Both the position numbers and the translations under genes were made by a program. From NCBI GenBank assembly GCA_947650365.1, contig OX393557.1, positions 3,249,045 through 3,313,044 on the forward strand: DNA of 64,000 nucleotides. The letters run 5' to 3'. The stretch comes from Chamaelirium japonicum. Its lineage: Eukaryota; Streptophyta; Magnoliopsida; Liliales; Melanthiaceae. This document shows, one piece after another, positions 30,969 to 43,115 of this stretch (positions within the stretch are counted from its first letter, which is position 1; each line of letters starts with the position of its first letter). The notes under the pieces are model-generated. The model ran no database searches, had not been told where the DNA came from, and worked only from the letters and a program-made list of their open reading frames with translations.

Positions 30969-33481
30969 ATCCCCCATATGTGTTTAAAACCACAAAATCT
31001 TAAAATTTCAAAATAAAATAAAAGGACTTTGCTGGACTCCTTATACTATGCAATAGGTGTAGGTAGCTTCCGGTTTGAACCTCCACTTAGTACAGTTGTA
31101 TACATCCGTGAGGACTTGGTGGACTACGCCTTGAACCAGCCTTATTTATCGGGTTTCTACAAGTAGTACATATAGTATAATTTTTGATGGTTCTACGCAG
31201 GTTGCGCTATTAATGGCCTTGCGCAGATATCTTTTTGTGTATATTTTTAGGGAGCAACCATTATCTCAAAGTTGCTGCCTCACAACTACATACATATATG
31301 TAAGTCCTAGTAGGGGTGTGAGCAAGACAACACCCTGCCTCATGAGTTTTAGACTTATTAAGAGTTTTAAACTCATCTTACCCCTTGCTTTTAATAAGCA
31401 TTGGCGTCATAGGGACAGGAGTATTATCCAGTGCTCCTTATTTTCAATCACTACTATAATTTGTTTCTATCCATTGAACTTCCGTAAGGTTGGGTTCCCA
31501 CTGCGATGATTTTTCTTATGGGCTTAATCACATCTCCCTCGATGACTCTAAGACCACTATCCTAGAAAGACCCTTAGTTAGATGATCCGCCAAATTCTTT
31601 TCGGATCTAACAAAGTCTAGAGAAATTACTTTATTTTTTATTTTATATCTGAGAGATTTGTATCTCACTTTCAGATGACGATTTATTTTCACATCAGTGT
31701 TTTCTTGATTATATTTATCAATCGTTAATTGACAATCACAATGAATAACAATAGTCGGTAGTAGTTTTTCTATTAATGGGGTCTTATATAGAAGATCTCG
31801 AAGTCATTATGTTTCTGTGCTAGAGATAACAGTCTATTTGGTGGATTTCCAAGATATGGCTCCATCTCCTAATAGGAATACCAACCCGATTGTAAATTTT
31901 ATATCTATTAAATCACTAATCTAGTTGGCATCAGAGTATTCCTCTAATACAGCTAGATATCCACTGTAGTGGAGACCATATGATATAGTTCCCTTAAGGT
32001 ATCTAAAGACTCTTTATAACACGTTCCAATGGCTCTTATTTAGTTTAGATGTATAATGACTAAGTATATTTACCGCATAAGTGATATCGGATCGAGTATA
32101 GTTTGCTAGAAAACTTAGCGATCCTATGACTTGAGCATACTCGCTCTGTAGTGTAGGAAGTTCTGAGTTTTTTGTCAAATGAGTGTTTGGATCATATGGT
32201 GTGGATACCAATTGGCAATCAAAGTCATAGAATTTTCTAAAGATTTTCTCAACATAGCGGGATTGGGATAACACTAATCCATTGTCCTTTCTAATGATTT
32301 TTGTGTTTAAGATAACATCAGCTTGTCCTAGATCTTTTATATTGAAGTTTTGGGATATGAAGTGTTTGTTGTTATTTATGATTTGTATGTTTGAACTAAA
32401 TATTAGGATATCGTCAATACAGACATAAGATAACAACATTGTTATCATGTACTTTATAGTATATACATTCATCCGTTGTATTGATATCAAATCTATAGTA
32501 TAAGATAACTTCATTGAATTTTATGTGCCATTATTTTGGGACTTATTTAAGTCTATAGAGGGATTAAATTAACTTATACACCTTTCATTCTTGTCCAGGT
32601 GCAGTGAGTTCCTCGGATTGGTCCCTATAGATTTCCTTATTTAGGTCATCATTTAAGAAACAATCTTAATATCTATTTGATGTATAACTAGCTTATAGAT
32701 TGAAGCTAAGGCGATGAGGATTATAATCATGGTTATCCTAGCACTAGGTGAGTAGATATCAAAGTAGTATATCCCAGGTTTTTGGGTAAAGCCCTTGGAT
32801 ACAAGTCGTGCCTTAAATTTATTTATGGTACCGTTGGGTCTAAGTTTCTTCTTAAACACTCATTTACATCCTATGATTTTGCAACTAGAAGATAAATCGG
32901 TGAGTTCCCATGTATGATTTTGAACTATGGATTGGATCTTATTATCTATGACTTCCTTCCAAAAGGGTGAGTCCATAGACTTCATTGCATCTGTATAGGT
33001 GAAAGGAGAGTCCTCCACTAGAAGTATATAGAAATCATTAAAAACTTTTTCTATATGGGCACGTTTATTTTTCCTAGGTTCGGTTTGGGTTACCGGTTCA
33101 GTCTGGTCTATAGGTTCTAATTGAACTTCTGGTTCGATTTAGGTTACCTTATTAGAACTTGAGGCTTATCGGTATTGATCCTAGTCTTCTAGGGAAAGAT
33201 ATTTTCAAAGTATGAGGCATATCTAGCGTCGATTATGGTATTATTGACTATCTCACTTATTTTAGAGTTAAACACTAAAAATCGATTAGCATTACTGTCT
33301 AAAGTATAGCCGATAAAGATGACATCTACAATCTTAGGTCCTATCTTCTTTCTTTTGTTATCGAGGATCTTCACCTTAGCTAGGCACCCCTACACTTTTA
33401 GGTAATCTAAGTTAGGTTTTCTATAGTTCTATACCTCGTATGGGTCAAGTCATTGTATTTAAAAGGAATTCGGTTGAGTAT
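30969..33481 (-). pseudogene. Copia RNase H and reverse-transcriptase remains of D
   Basis: The polypurine tract CACATATGGGGGAT lies at 30969-30982. No coding trace is clear to about 31520. RNase H-like traces follow, then reverse-transcriptase traces (about 32000-32860; e.g. NKFKARLVSKGFTQKPG and YVCIDDILIF) and the linker between integrase and reverse transcriptase near 33190-33400. Fossil, many breaks. Confidence 0.8.
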
Positions 33482-35823
33482 TGTAGACACACGAATTTCG
33501 TCGGACCCGAACCCGACTTACGTGTGTCAACGCGGATGCAAACCCGACACGCGGACCCGACTCAAAGGCCCCTATGTGGATGCAAACCCGACACGCGGAC
33601 CCGACTCGCACCTAGCAAAGAGGAGCGGACCCCATGCGTCAAGGGGGGCCGGCCCCTACTAGGGTCCGAACCCCATGGGGCCGGCCCCTACTAGGACCCG
33701 AGCCACATGGGGCCGGCCCTAGTAGGACCCGAACCCCATGGGGGGCCGGCCGGCCCTGCAAGGAAAGGGGAGAAAAAGAAAGAAAAGAAAAAGGAAAGAA
33801 AAGAAAGGAAAGAAAAGAAAAAGGAAAGAAAAGAAAAGGAAAGAAAAGAAAGAAAAGGAAAAAATACCGCCATGCGCGGGGGGAGGTAGCGTATGACGTC
33901 TGCACACACGCGGATCTGCGCCGATCCCTCGATCCGACGCACAAGACGAAGCGCCCGATCGCCATCGATTTCGTGCGCAAAATCCAGCCATAATTGCACC
34001 TGCCAGAAAAGGAAAACAATTAAATGTTATTCCCTTCATCAATGGATGAATAAAATCCGGGTAATTATGAGAGAGATACAAAGGGGATTTAAAATTAAAA
34101 AGTTTCCATATCTCTCTCCCCACCTCTTTGCCTATAAATAGAGGGGGTGGGGGAAGGAAAAAATGGTTGGAAAGTTGAAGACAAAGCGCCAGAGCTCTGC
34201 AGAAGAGAGCACGCTTCTTCATCGACCCGAGGCTTCACGAGGCACAGTCAAGCCTGTCCCGAGGGATCGGCTTACTGAAAGTCCTCATCAATGTGAAGGC
34301 CCTTGCACACGAAGATCATCCCTTCGACTCCGTGCACGAAGAAGAAAGCTCGGAGAAGAAGAACCCTTCGACTCCGAAGACGCCAGAAGCAAAGGCCGGA
34401 GAAGAAGAGGAGCGGCACTACCCCGTCGTCTCCAACAAGCTTCGACTCCGATCAAGCCCAAAAGCCCGGAGAAGAAGAGGAGCGGCACTACCCCGTCGTC
34501 TCCAACAAGCTTCGACTCCGATCAAGCCCAAAAGCCCGGAGAAGAAGAGGAGCGGCACTACCCCGTCGTCTCTAACAAGCTTCGACTCCGATCAAGCCCA
34601 AAAGCCCGGAGAAGAAGAGGAGCGGCACTACCCCGTTGTCTCCAACAAGCTTCGACTCCGATCAAGCTCAAAAGCCCGGAGAAGAAGAGGAGCGGCACTA
34701 CCCCGTCGGCTCCAACAAATCCTCGATCCCGATCAAGCCCCAAAGCCCGGAGGAGAGAAGCGAAGCGTCATCACCCCGTCGTCTTCGACTAACGCCTGCC
34801 CCCTCCACGAAGAAGAAAGCCTGGAGCAGATCGTCTGAAGCGTCGCTACCCCGTCGTCTTCATCAACAAAAGTCGACGCTACAACCGTCGCACGGAGACC
34901 GTCGCTACCCTCGTCGTCTTCATCAACAAAAGCCGACGCTACAACCGTCGCACGGAGACCGTCGCTACCCTCGTCGTCTTCATCAACAAAAGCCGACGCC
35001 ACAACCGTCGCACGGAGATCGGTGCTACCCCCACCATCTTCGAAAGCATTCTTCGACTCCGATCACGCCAAAGAAGCCCGGAGAAGAAGAGAAGTCCAGT
35101 CGATACGTAAACTGTCGAAGCACCGGAGAAGTAGCCCACGTCGTTCGAAGAAGAAGATCGAGTTGACGCCAAAGCTAAAGCCAACGCAAGAAGCCAAAGC
35201 AAAGCCCCAGTAAAGCCCGCGCCAAAGCAACGCAAGTGCCAAAGCCAAGCGACTACGCCGGCCACGAGCAAAAGCACCGCACGTTCTAGCCGATACGACG
35301 CGAAGTCCGGAAGAACGAAAGCATCGCAAGTCTCTCCCAGCTACGTCCAAGTGCAAGCGCCGAAGCAAAGCAAAAGCCAGAGCCACGCCGGAGCAAAGCC
35401 AAAGCCAAAAAGCCAAAGCCAAAGCCAACGCCAAAAGCTAGATCGACGCCGCGAACCGACGATCAAGGACACCGAGGTCAAGCAAGGAACGAGGAAGACG
35501 CGAAGACCGAGGAACGAAGCCGAAAACCCCCTAGCCGAGAAAGCGCGAAGCACGGAAGGGACAAAGCAACGGTGGACATTCCTTAGCCTCTCCAAAACCC
35601 TCTCCCTGTAAAACCCCTGTCCTGGGCAGCCCCTTCAGAGCTCTCGCACGAACACCACGTGGAGACGCGGATCAAAGGGATCCCCCAGAAGATCTTTCCC
35701 ACAATCCCCTGATCAAAACTCGCCGCAACCCGGACTCGCTACACCCGAGCAACCCGGGTCCCGGCCACAATTGTAATCTCGTTTTGTGCAATAAAGCCGA
35801 CCCGTACCTTTTTTGCGCATACA
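33482..35823 (+). repeat. 5' LTR of element E
   Basis: TGTAGACACACG...GCGCATACA. Parts: GGGCCGGCCC palindromes (33640-33750), a purine GAAAAGGAAAG tract (33765-33866), TATAAATA at 34133-34140, a 70-bp repeat with nearly five units (about 34400-34745), an exactly 60-bp repeat in three units (about 34850-35030), a stretch rich in AAAGCC words (35165-35430), and AATAAA at 35790-35795 just before the end. Confidence 0.95.
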
Positions 35824-35829
35824 GATTTC

Positions 35830-35847
35830 TGGCACGCCCGGTGGGAC
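35830..35847 (+). other. Primer-binding-like site of element E
   Basis: Six bases after the LTR the sequence reads TGGCACGCCCGGTGGGAC. Position and TGG start fit a primer-binding site. The tRNA is not identified. Confidence 0.55.
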
Positions 35848-35895
35848 GTCTTCTCCTTTCATCCGTACGGTTGAAGAAGCTGCTTGAAGTTTGCA

Positions 35896-38800
35896 ATGGC
35901 CGGAACGAACAACGATGCGTTTGCTCCAAGCCTCTCACCAATCGCCGAGTCTCCTCTACTCCGCCACGGTGATCCAGTAAATCCGGAGGGTGATGCTCCT
36001 CCAATGGTGCGCGTCTACACTCGGCGTACACGGACTCTTGCGGACATCTTCGTGCCAGAAGCTACTACCGAAGATGCTCGCCAAAGCGCCGACGAGGCCC
36101 TGGTGCATGAAGAAACGAGCCTCGATCCTGGAGCCCATGTCCAGAAGTTTGGGGAGGACCAGCCCCAACCCCGAACCAGTTCGGGTTCTCCAGCAGACGT
36201 TGCACCTCCTCTGCAGGGGGCAAACATCAATCATCAGCCAGAAGCAAGTCGGCGTAACTACGTCTCAGATGATGACGGCGAGGATGCGAACATGCAACAC
36301 CGAGGCGTTCTCCGTCACCACCCTCCGACCGCTCTTCAGCTCCAAGTCATGCAGATGAACGAGCACATGGCGCAGATTACTCGGCTAATGGAGGAGAAGG
36401 ATCGTCACATCAACGCTCTGCTCCAGAAGCTAAGCGCAAAGGACGCTGCAGCAGTTAGCCAACCCGTCGCTTCTCCGGTAGCCGCTCCAGTTCCGTCTTC
36501 AACTCCCGCTCCTGCAGAAGTCGCTCCGACGATTCAAGCAGTTACTCCAGCGCTCTCCTCGGCTCCCGTCCCATTGGAAGTCGTCTACCCGGCGCCAGCC
36601 TCGGCGGCCACTCAACCTCCAGCAACGGCAACGATGAATGCTCAGCAAGTCCAAGCGTTGATAGCCGACATGATGCGTTCTCACGGCAGTGGCCTTCCTC
36701 CGATCACGGCGGCATACTCGAAGCCCTACACTACGAGGATCCAGCAGCTACGCTTCCCAGTCGGATTCCAGCCGCCAAAGTTTCAGCACTTCGACGGAAA
36801 GGGAAATCCGAGACAGCACGTTGCCCACTTCATCGAGACCTGCAATAATGCCGGCACATATGGCGACGAGATGGTGAAGCAATTCGTCCGCACCCTCAAA
36901 GGCAACGCGTTCGACTGGTACGTTGATCTTCCTGCAGGAACCATTGACAGCTGGGATCAGATGGAGAGGGAGTTCCTCAATCGCTTCTACAGCACCAGAC
37001 GAACCGTCAGCATGATCGAGCTCACCGCCGTCAAGCAAAGGAAAGACGAGCCAGTGATCGACTACATTGACAGGTGGAGGAACCTCGCGCTGAATTCACG
37101 AGACCGCTTGTCTGAAGACTCGGCCATCGAGATGTGCACCCAAGGCATGCACTGGGGTCTGCTCTACATCCTCAAAGGTATCAAGCCTCGGTCTTTCGAA
37201 GAACTCGCAACTCGGGCTCATGACATGGAACTCAGCCTAGCAAACCGTGGGGACTCGAAGAACAAGGACTTCTTGAAGATAGAGAAGAAGGACAAGCCAC
37301 CGGCAACGAAACCGAAACAAGTCAATGTTGCCGACGTCGCTTCGACCTCCAAACCGCTCAAGATCGTTGGCAAGCCGGATCAGAAGAAGGGAGTCGCCAT
37401 ACCACCGCCTCCGCCGCCAAGACAAAGGATGACTCTCGAGGAGCTCGAAGCAAAGGAGTACCCCTTCCCAGACTCGGAAGTCTCCTCCATGTTCGACCAA
37501 CTGCTGCAAGAGAAGATGATAGAGCTACCTCCTTCGAAGAGGCCCGAGCAGATGCATCGTGTCGACGACCCTCTCTTCTGCAAATACCACCGGGTGGTAA
37601 GTCATCCCATCGAAAGGTGCTTCGTCTTCAAGGAAAGAATCATGGCGCTCGCTAAACAAGGGAAGATAGAGATCGACTCCGGGGAGGTTGCTACGGCCAA
37701 CATGACGTCCATCACCTTCGGCTCCTTCTCGCCGGTACTCGTTGCCGCTCGACGAAGCATGCCCAAATTGCGCCTCAATCGTCAAGCGTCAATCGCTAAG
37801 TCGACTTCCCAGCCGAAAATCTCGAAGCGACGTCAACGTACTCCTGCGTTCTCCGAGGAGGAAACACCGCTGCCCTGGGGGCAATCATCGCTCACGCCAG
37901 CACCTTTTCCAGGCAATACTGCATCCCAACGAACGCTCCAAAGGAGATACGAGCAAGGAGACCCAGAAGTCGGCCTGCTGGGCCAGCCGTCGGGGAAGTT
38001 TGACTATTACGTCCTCTACTCAAGGCCTCCATCCGTTCCAATCGAAGAAATCAAGCCCACCGGCTGGGGATCGGGAGAAGAGCCAGTGGAACCTCGAGAA
38101 GAGCAAGTCCCTTCCAGCCAAGCTATGTCCCAACGCGCTCTTAGAGAAAGATACGAGCAGGGAGACCCAGAAGTCGGTCTGCTGGGCCAGCCATCAGGGA
38201 AGTTTGACTATTACGTCCTCTACTCAAGGCCTCCATCCGTTCCAATCGAAGAAATCAAGCCCACCGGCTGGGGATCGGAAGATGAGCAAGTAGAGCCTCC
38301 GGAAGAACAAGTGTCATCAAAGAAGCCAGTTGCTGCTGACGACCATCATCCTAGCGAAGGGGAATCCACCGACGAAGAAGCATGGGTCATGCTACCGCGG
38401 CGGCGAAAGCCTTGGCAAGAAAAGAAGCTCAAGCAAGACCGTGTGATGAGGGGATTCACCAAGCGGAAGACCTACAAGAAGAAAAGCAAGACTCCAGGAA
38501 GGAAGGCGTTCAAAGTACCGCCAGCGAGCCGAGACGACATCCTTCAGCAGAGTCTTCCAGAGCCGACAATTTTGCAAGAGTTCTTCCCGGATCACTTCCT
38601 CCTAGCGGACCAACACATCAAGGTATCTTGTTGCATGGTCGAAGTCCATGAGGCGACGGAAGGAAATAATGAAAGCGAAGCTTCTGAAGAAGGCGACTCC
38701 ACCGATGAGGGAGACGATTCCGACAAAGGGGGCACAGCCTCTCAAGACGAAGCGATACTGCACATGCCGCTTGTAGAAGCTTTGCATCTCCCGAAGAAGG

Positions 38801-41800
38801 CTCGCCTGGCAATGGCTGCGGCCTTGGCCGATCCGGATAGCTACAGCAGGAAGAGGAAGGGCGACCAGAAGCGCAAGGCTGCAGCCTCGTGTGACGCAAC
38901 GATAACCTTTTCGGACGAGGACCTGCAACTCGGGACGCGATTGCACAACCGGCCTCTTTACGTCTCGGGATACATCAAGGAGAAGCCAGTGAACCGAATC
39001 CTGTTGGACTGCGGCTCCGCCGTCAACATCATGCCCATCCAGACGATGCGCCAACTCGGCATCACCAACGACCAGCTCTCGCCGAGTCAGTTGGTCATTC
39101 AAGGCTTCAACCAGGGCGGACAGTCCACCGTTGGAATCATTCGCCTGAAGCTGTCAATCGGCCCGCTGGATACAACGGTCCTCTTCCACATCATCGACTG
39201 CCAGACATCATATCGTCTCCTGTTAGGAAGACCATGGCTGCACGAGAACGGCGTCGTGGTATCCACCTGGCACCAGTGCCTCAAGTACTACGAAGAAGGC
39301 GTGGAGAGGTGCATAGTTGCGGACGACAAGCCATTCAACGAGGCCGAGGCACACCTGGCCGACGCTAAGTTCTACCAAGCAAAGGGCCTGGTCGCGGAAG
39401 TTCTGCCAGCTAAAGCTCCTCGAGCCCAAAAGATTGAAGAAGTGAAGCAGGACAAGACTCCTCTTCCCGTAAATTCGGCGCCACCCTCTGACGAGGCGAG
39501 ACCCGAGGTCCAAGGAACGCCGAAATCTGGGCAAAGGATGCGCATCAGCTTCGAGCCAAGAGCAATGCAACATACCCCGTTGCCAATCCAAACGGCGCCT
39601 GTCTTGCGTCTCGCGCCTCAGTGGCTCCGCAAATCCGAGCGATCGCCTTCTACTCCGACAAGGAAGCTGGCCCCGACGTTATCTCAGGCCAATGTCATCA
39701 CTCTGCAAGAAATGACGGTGCCACTACCTAGTCTGACGCAAGCTCCGAACCCGAGCAGACCCGTCAAATCAGCAGACCTCGAGCAACTCGGATTCAAGCC
39801 GAAAGGGAGTTGGGGGCAAAACACTGCCAAGTTGCTGTTTAAATCTGGCTACAACGAGGAAAGCGCCATGGGCACACTCCCACCAGCAGCAACTCCGCAT
39901 GGGATGACGAGAACTCAAGCTCGGCTGTTTCAAAACGGAGAGCAAATTCCCCCGAACCGCCGAGGCATCGGCTCCAGTCAAGCTTCGTTGGTCATCAGAA
40001 CCGCAGCGAAGAAGACCTTCACCTCGAACTACATCGAGGCGAGGATGGCAGATGAAGCAGCCGAAGAATCGACAATCTCCGATGCACGCTCTACCTACCT
40101 CAGCCGTCCAGACAGCAGGAGAAGACGACAACGGGTCCGAGGCCAAGCCTTGTTCCGGAAGCAAACCAGAGGTGGTAAAGACTGGTCGAATCAAAAACGC
40201 ACATCCGTGTTCGAGAGGCTCGGGCCAGTCAAACAATCAAAAAAGAAGTCGGCATTCGATCGTCTGGGGATGTCAATCGAGGACTTTGTCTCAACACCCA
40301 CCCACCCACCCATGGCTGCCATCAATCATATCTCTATTACGGATCCCGACAATGGTGAAACTTCTACTTCGGACGACGAGTTGCCCGACGCCCCGCCAGT
40401 CCTCGAAGAAGGGGGGCAGTCCACCGTTGATGACTCAAAGAAAGGGGGCAGTCCAAGAAGACGACGACGACATACTTCTTCAGTGCCTAGGGCCAAATCC
40501 TTACTGTCTTGGGGGCAACCGTCTCTCATGCAAGCACTCCCTCTTCCAAACGAAACTACGTCCCGGCACCTGCTCAAAGCTAGAGACGAACAAAGAAGCC
40601 CCGAAGTCAACCTGCTAGGCCAACCATCGGGCAAAATTGACTATTACGTCCTCTACTCCAGGTCTCCTTCGATTCCAAATGAAGAAATCAAGCCAACCAG
40701 CTGGGGATCAGAAGATGAATCGGTACAGTCTCTAGAAGTGCAAGTCCTTCTGATCAAGGAAGAGCCTTCAGTCGCAACACCAGTTCTTCACCTTGGCGAG
40801 GAAGATCTTAACACATGGGCTATGGCGCCTCGAAGGAGAAGGCCACGACGATCAAGCTACAGGATAGCACGCCTAGCTAACCATGAGAAAAATCGGGCGA
40901 CAAGAAAACTCCGCAGAAGAAAGTCCTTCAAGGAAAAGAATGAAGCTCCAGGAAGAAAGACGTCCAAAGTATCACCGGTAAATCTGAAAAATTTCCTCCA
41001 GCAAAGCTTTCTAGAGCCGGCGACACTCCAGAAGTTCTTTCTTAATTGCTTCCTTGAAGCTGATCAAAACTTCAAGGTCTCCTGCTGCATGATGGAAGTT
41101 CACCGAGTGCTCCGGAAATACAATGAAGAAAGCGACTCCAACATAAAAGGCATGGGGAGAAGCATCACTGCCAACGGCAAGCTGTTCAACAAGGCTAAAG
41201 CACACCTTGCTGATGCCAAGTTTTACGAGGCCAAAGACTTCGTTGCAGAAGCTCATCCAGCAAAACCTCTACGAGCTCAGGGAGTCAAAGCAGCTGCGAG
41301 GGACAAAAGCTCTCTACTTGCAAAACTAGTGACATCCTCTATCCAGACAGCGCGCAAAGACAAAGAAGCGCCAGCATCAAGACGGAAAATTCACATCAAC
41401 TTCAAATCAAGCTCGATGCGATGCATTCCGTTGCCTGCTCAAGTTGCTTCAGTCCTGCGGCTCGTACCTCAATGGCTTCGCAAACCAGGACGATCGCCTT
41501 CTCCTCCAGCAAAGGAACCAGCGTTATCATTCTTCGGGGCCAACTTCAGCACGTTGCAAGAGATGACACTACCGTTACGTGGTCTGTTGCACATCTCGAG
41601 CTCAACCGAGTCTTCCGAGCGCACCAGCTCTGAGCAACTTGCAATCAAGTCAGAAAACACTCGGGGGCAAAACTCCACCGAGTCAATGTTCAAATCCAGC
41701 CGCAGCAAAGAAAGCATGGCACACATGGGATCACTACCCTCAGCTGCAATACCACATCGCCTGACAAAGACTCAAGCTCGTCTCTGCGAAAGCGGCGAAC

Positions 41801-41976
41801 AAATCCTTCCAAATTGCCGGGGCATCGACTCCAGTCAAACTCCAGCAATCATCAAAACTCCAGTCAAGAAGATCTTCACTTCCAACTATATTAAAGCGAA
41901 GAAGGCGGGCGATAGCTGCGAACCAGTGGCGACTTTGCCTACCAGTGGCAAGTCCCTCAAAAGGTACTTTGCCTAG
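35896..41976 (+). CDS. Gag-protease polyprotein of element E, 2026 residues
   Basis: One open frame from ATG at 35896 (MAGTNNDAF) to a stop at 41976. A Pro/Ala-rich N-terminal part is followed by a retrotransposon gag core at about residues 285-460 (FPVGFQPPKFQHFDGKGN, FVRTLKGNAFDWY, LNRFYSTRRTVSMIELT). An aspartic-protease-like segment lies at about residues 1010-1130 (VNRILLDCGSAVNIMP, YRLLLGRPWLHENG). The rest is basic and Ser/Pro-rich, and much of the part after residue 1500 repeats an earlier part in diverged form. The module with LLGQPSGK and DYYVLYSR occurs three times (about 37970, 38170, 40610). No polymerase or integrase follows. It looks whole for a non-autonomous element. Confidence 0.9.
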   Translation: MAGTNNDAFAPSLSPIAESPLLRHGDPVNPEGDAPPMVRVYTRRTRTLADIFVPEATTEDARQSADEALVHEETSLDPGAHVQKFGEDQPQPRTSSGSPADVAPPLQGANINHQPEASRRNYVSDDDGEDANMQHRGVLRHHPPTALQLQVMQMNEHMAQITRLMEEKDRHINALLQKLSAKDAAAVSQPVASPVAAPVPSSTPAPAEVAPTIQAVTPALSSAPVPLEVVYPAPASAATQPPATATMNAQQVQALIADMMRSHGSGLPPITAAYSKPYTTRIQQLRFPVGFQPPKFQHFDGKGNPRQHVAHFIETCNNAGTYGDEMVKQFVRTLKGNAFDWYVDLPAGTIDSWDQMEREFLNRFYSTRRTVSMIELTAVKQRKDEPVIDYIDRWRNLALNSRDRLSEDSAIEMCTQGMHWGLLYILKGIKPRSFEELATRAHDMELSLANRGDSKNKDFLKIEKKDKPPATKPKQVNVADVASTSKPLKIVGKPDQKKGVAIPPPPPPRQRMTLEELEAKEYPFPDSEVSSMFDQLLQEKMIELPPSKRPEQMHRVDDPLFCKYHRVVSHPIERCFVFKERIMALAKQGKIEIDSGEVATANMTSITFGSFSPVLVAARRSMPKLRLNRQASIAKSTSQPKISKRRQRTPAFSEEETPLPWGQSSLTPAPFPGNTASQRTLQRRYEQGDPEVGLLGQPSGKFDYYVLYSRPPSVPIEEIKPTGWGSGEEPVEPREEQVPSSQAMSQRALRERYEQGDPEVGLLGQPSGKFDYYVLYSRPPSVPIEEIKPTGWGSEDEQVEPPEEQVSSKKPVAADDHHPSEGESTDEEAWVMLPRRRKPWQEKKLKQDRVMRGFTKRKTYKKKSKTPGRKAFKVPPASRDDILQQSLPEPTILQEFFPDHFLLADQHIKVSCCMVEVHEATEGNNESEASEEGDSTDEGDDSDKGGTASQDEAILHMPLVEALHLPKKARLAMAAALADPDSYSRKRKGDQKRKAAASCDATITFSDEDLQLGTRLHNRPLYVSGYIKEKPVNRILLDCGSAVNIMPIQTMRQLGITNDQLSPSQLVIQGFNQGGQSTVGIIRLKLSIGPLDTTVLFHIIDCQTSYRLLLGRPWLHENGVVVSTWHQCLKYYEEGVERCIVADDKPFNEAEAHLADAKFYQAKGLVAEVLPAKAPRAQKIEEVKQDKTPLPVNSAPPSDEARPEVQGTPKSGQRMRISFEPRAMQHTPLPIQTAPVLRLAPQWLRKSERSPSTPTRKLAPTLSQANVITLQEMTVPLPSLTQAPNPSRPVKSADLEQLGFKPKGSWGQNTAKLLFKSGYNEESAMGTLPPAATPHGMTRTQARLFQNGEQIPPNRRGIGSSQASLVIRTAAKKTFTSNYIEARMADEAAEESTISDARSTYLSRPDSRRRRQRVRGQALFRKQTRGGKDWSNQKRTSVFERLGPVKQSKKKSAFDRLGMSIEDFVSTPTHPPMAAINHISITDPDNGETSTSDDELPDAPPVLEEGGQSTVDDSKKGGSPRRRRRHTSSVPRAKSLLSWGQPSLMQALPLPNETTSRHLLKARDEQRSPEVNLLGQPSGKIDYYVLYSRSPSIPNEEIKPTSWGSEDESVQSLEVQVLLIKEEPSVATPVLHLGEEDLNTWAMAPRRRRPRRSSYRIARLANHEKNRATRKLRRRKSFKEKNEAPGRKTSKVSPVNLKNFLQQSFLEPATLQKFFLNCFLEADQNFKVSCCMMEVHRVLRKYNEESDSNIKGMGRSITANGKLFNKAKAHLADAKFYEAKDFVAEAHPAKPLRAQGVKAAARDKSSLLAKLVTSSIQTARKDKEAPASRRKIHINFKSSSMRCIPLPAQVASVLRLVPQWLRKPGRSPSPPAKEPALSFFGANFSTLQEMTLPLRGLLHISSSTESSERTSSEQLAIKSENTRGQNSTESMFKSSRSKESMAHMGSLPSAAIPHRLTKTQARLCESGEQILPNCRGIDSSQTPAIIKTPVKKIFTSNYIKAKKAGDSCEPVATLPTSGKSLKRYFA

Positions 41977-43061
41977 CGCAAGGTTACCCCCCTTGCCCAA
42001 AAAAAAAAAAAAAAAAAAAAGGGAATAAACGAACTACGTGCGACTTGATCCCTCTCAGTAGGGTACGTAGGCAACCTACAAAGGTTCAGTCCAGACAAAA
42101 AAAAAGAAACATCCCAACGTCGTCCAGGAAGGCCAGTCCAGAAGAGAATGAGTGCAGATCCACAAGTCCAGTTGGCAAACCGAAAGATGACAAGAAGGTC
42201 AGTCCTTGAGGCGCTGGAGCAGCTCGCCCCCTGCGGCCTACACGCGCTGCAACTCCCGGGGTAGAGAAGCCGTTAACTTCCGACGCGTCGCCAGCTATGC
42301 GCTGCGTCGCGAGGATCGCTCCGGCAGCCTTCTCGATCACTCCACCCGCTCCCGGCAATTCGTCAGCTCTTCACGCTGCTTCGCAAGCTCTACTCCAAAC
42401 GTCTTCTCGGTTGCTCGAGCTTTCCCCAAATGGAACTCCAGCTTCTAAAGCGACGCACGAGTAGCAAGTCGAAGTCCTTAAGGCGCCAAAGTAGCTCGCC
42501 CTCCGCAGCTTACACGCGCTGCAACTCCAGAGTCGCAGCTAAGCCCAAGGAAGCGTCCTCCAGCGAAGACCGTCGTAAGCAATGAAGCTCGCCACCCTCC
42601 AAAGAAGGTGCGCATCTGCTCCGCAGAAAAAGAGTCGTTGCCTTGAAATCCACCGGGCTCATGCAAAGACTCAGGCCAACCTGAAGGATGGAAACTGCCA
42701 CTGAAGTCAAAAGCAGCAACCCGAAGAATGGCGGACGCATAAATAACAACCGCAGCCTTCGTGACCTCCACAAAGCTAAAAGAACCACTGGAGCTGTCAT
42801 CAAGGTCAAGATCGACAAGCAAAAGATAACCAAAGCAGTCTACTCCTTGATTGATGCTCGTGGCCTCGTCATCCTCTTCAGAACGCCCATCTCGGTGTCC
42901 TCCAAGCTGACATTGCTACCAGAAAGGTGCAACCTCGCTAGTAACTCTAAACCCGCGGTTGACCTCATCAATAATCTAGCCAGCCTTCGGAAGGTACTCA
43001 GGGGGACGAATCTTACAAGGATATGAAAAGTGCAAGACCGATCGAGAGGTAAAGTCAATCC

Positions 43062-43115
<54 letters not shown>

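Noticed and set aside
33639-34222. Phe/Ser-rich membrane-like frames in the LTR of E
   Set aside because: Antisense reading of the GAAAAG purine tract; both LTRs give the same frames.
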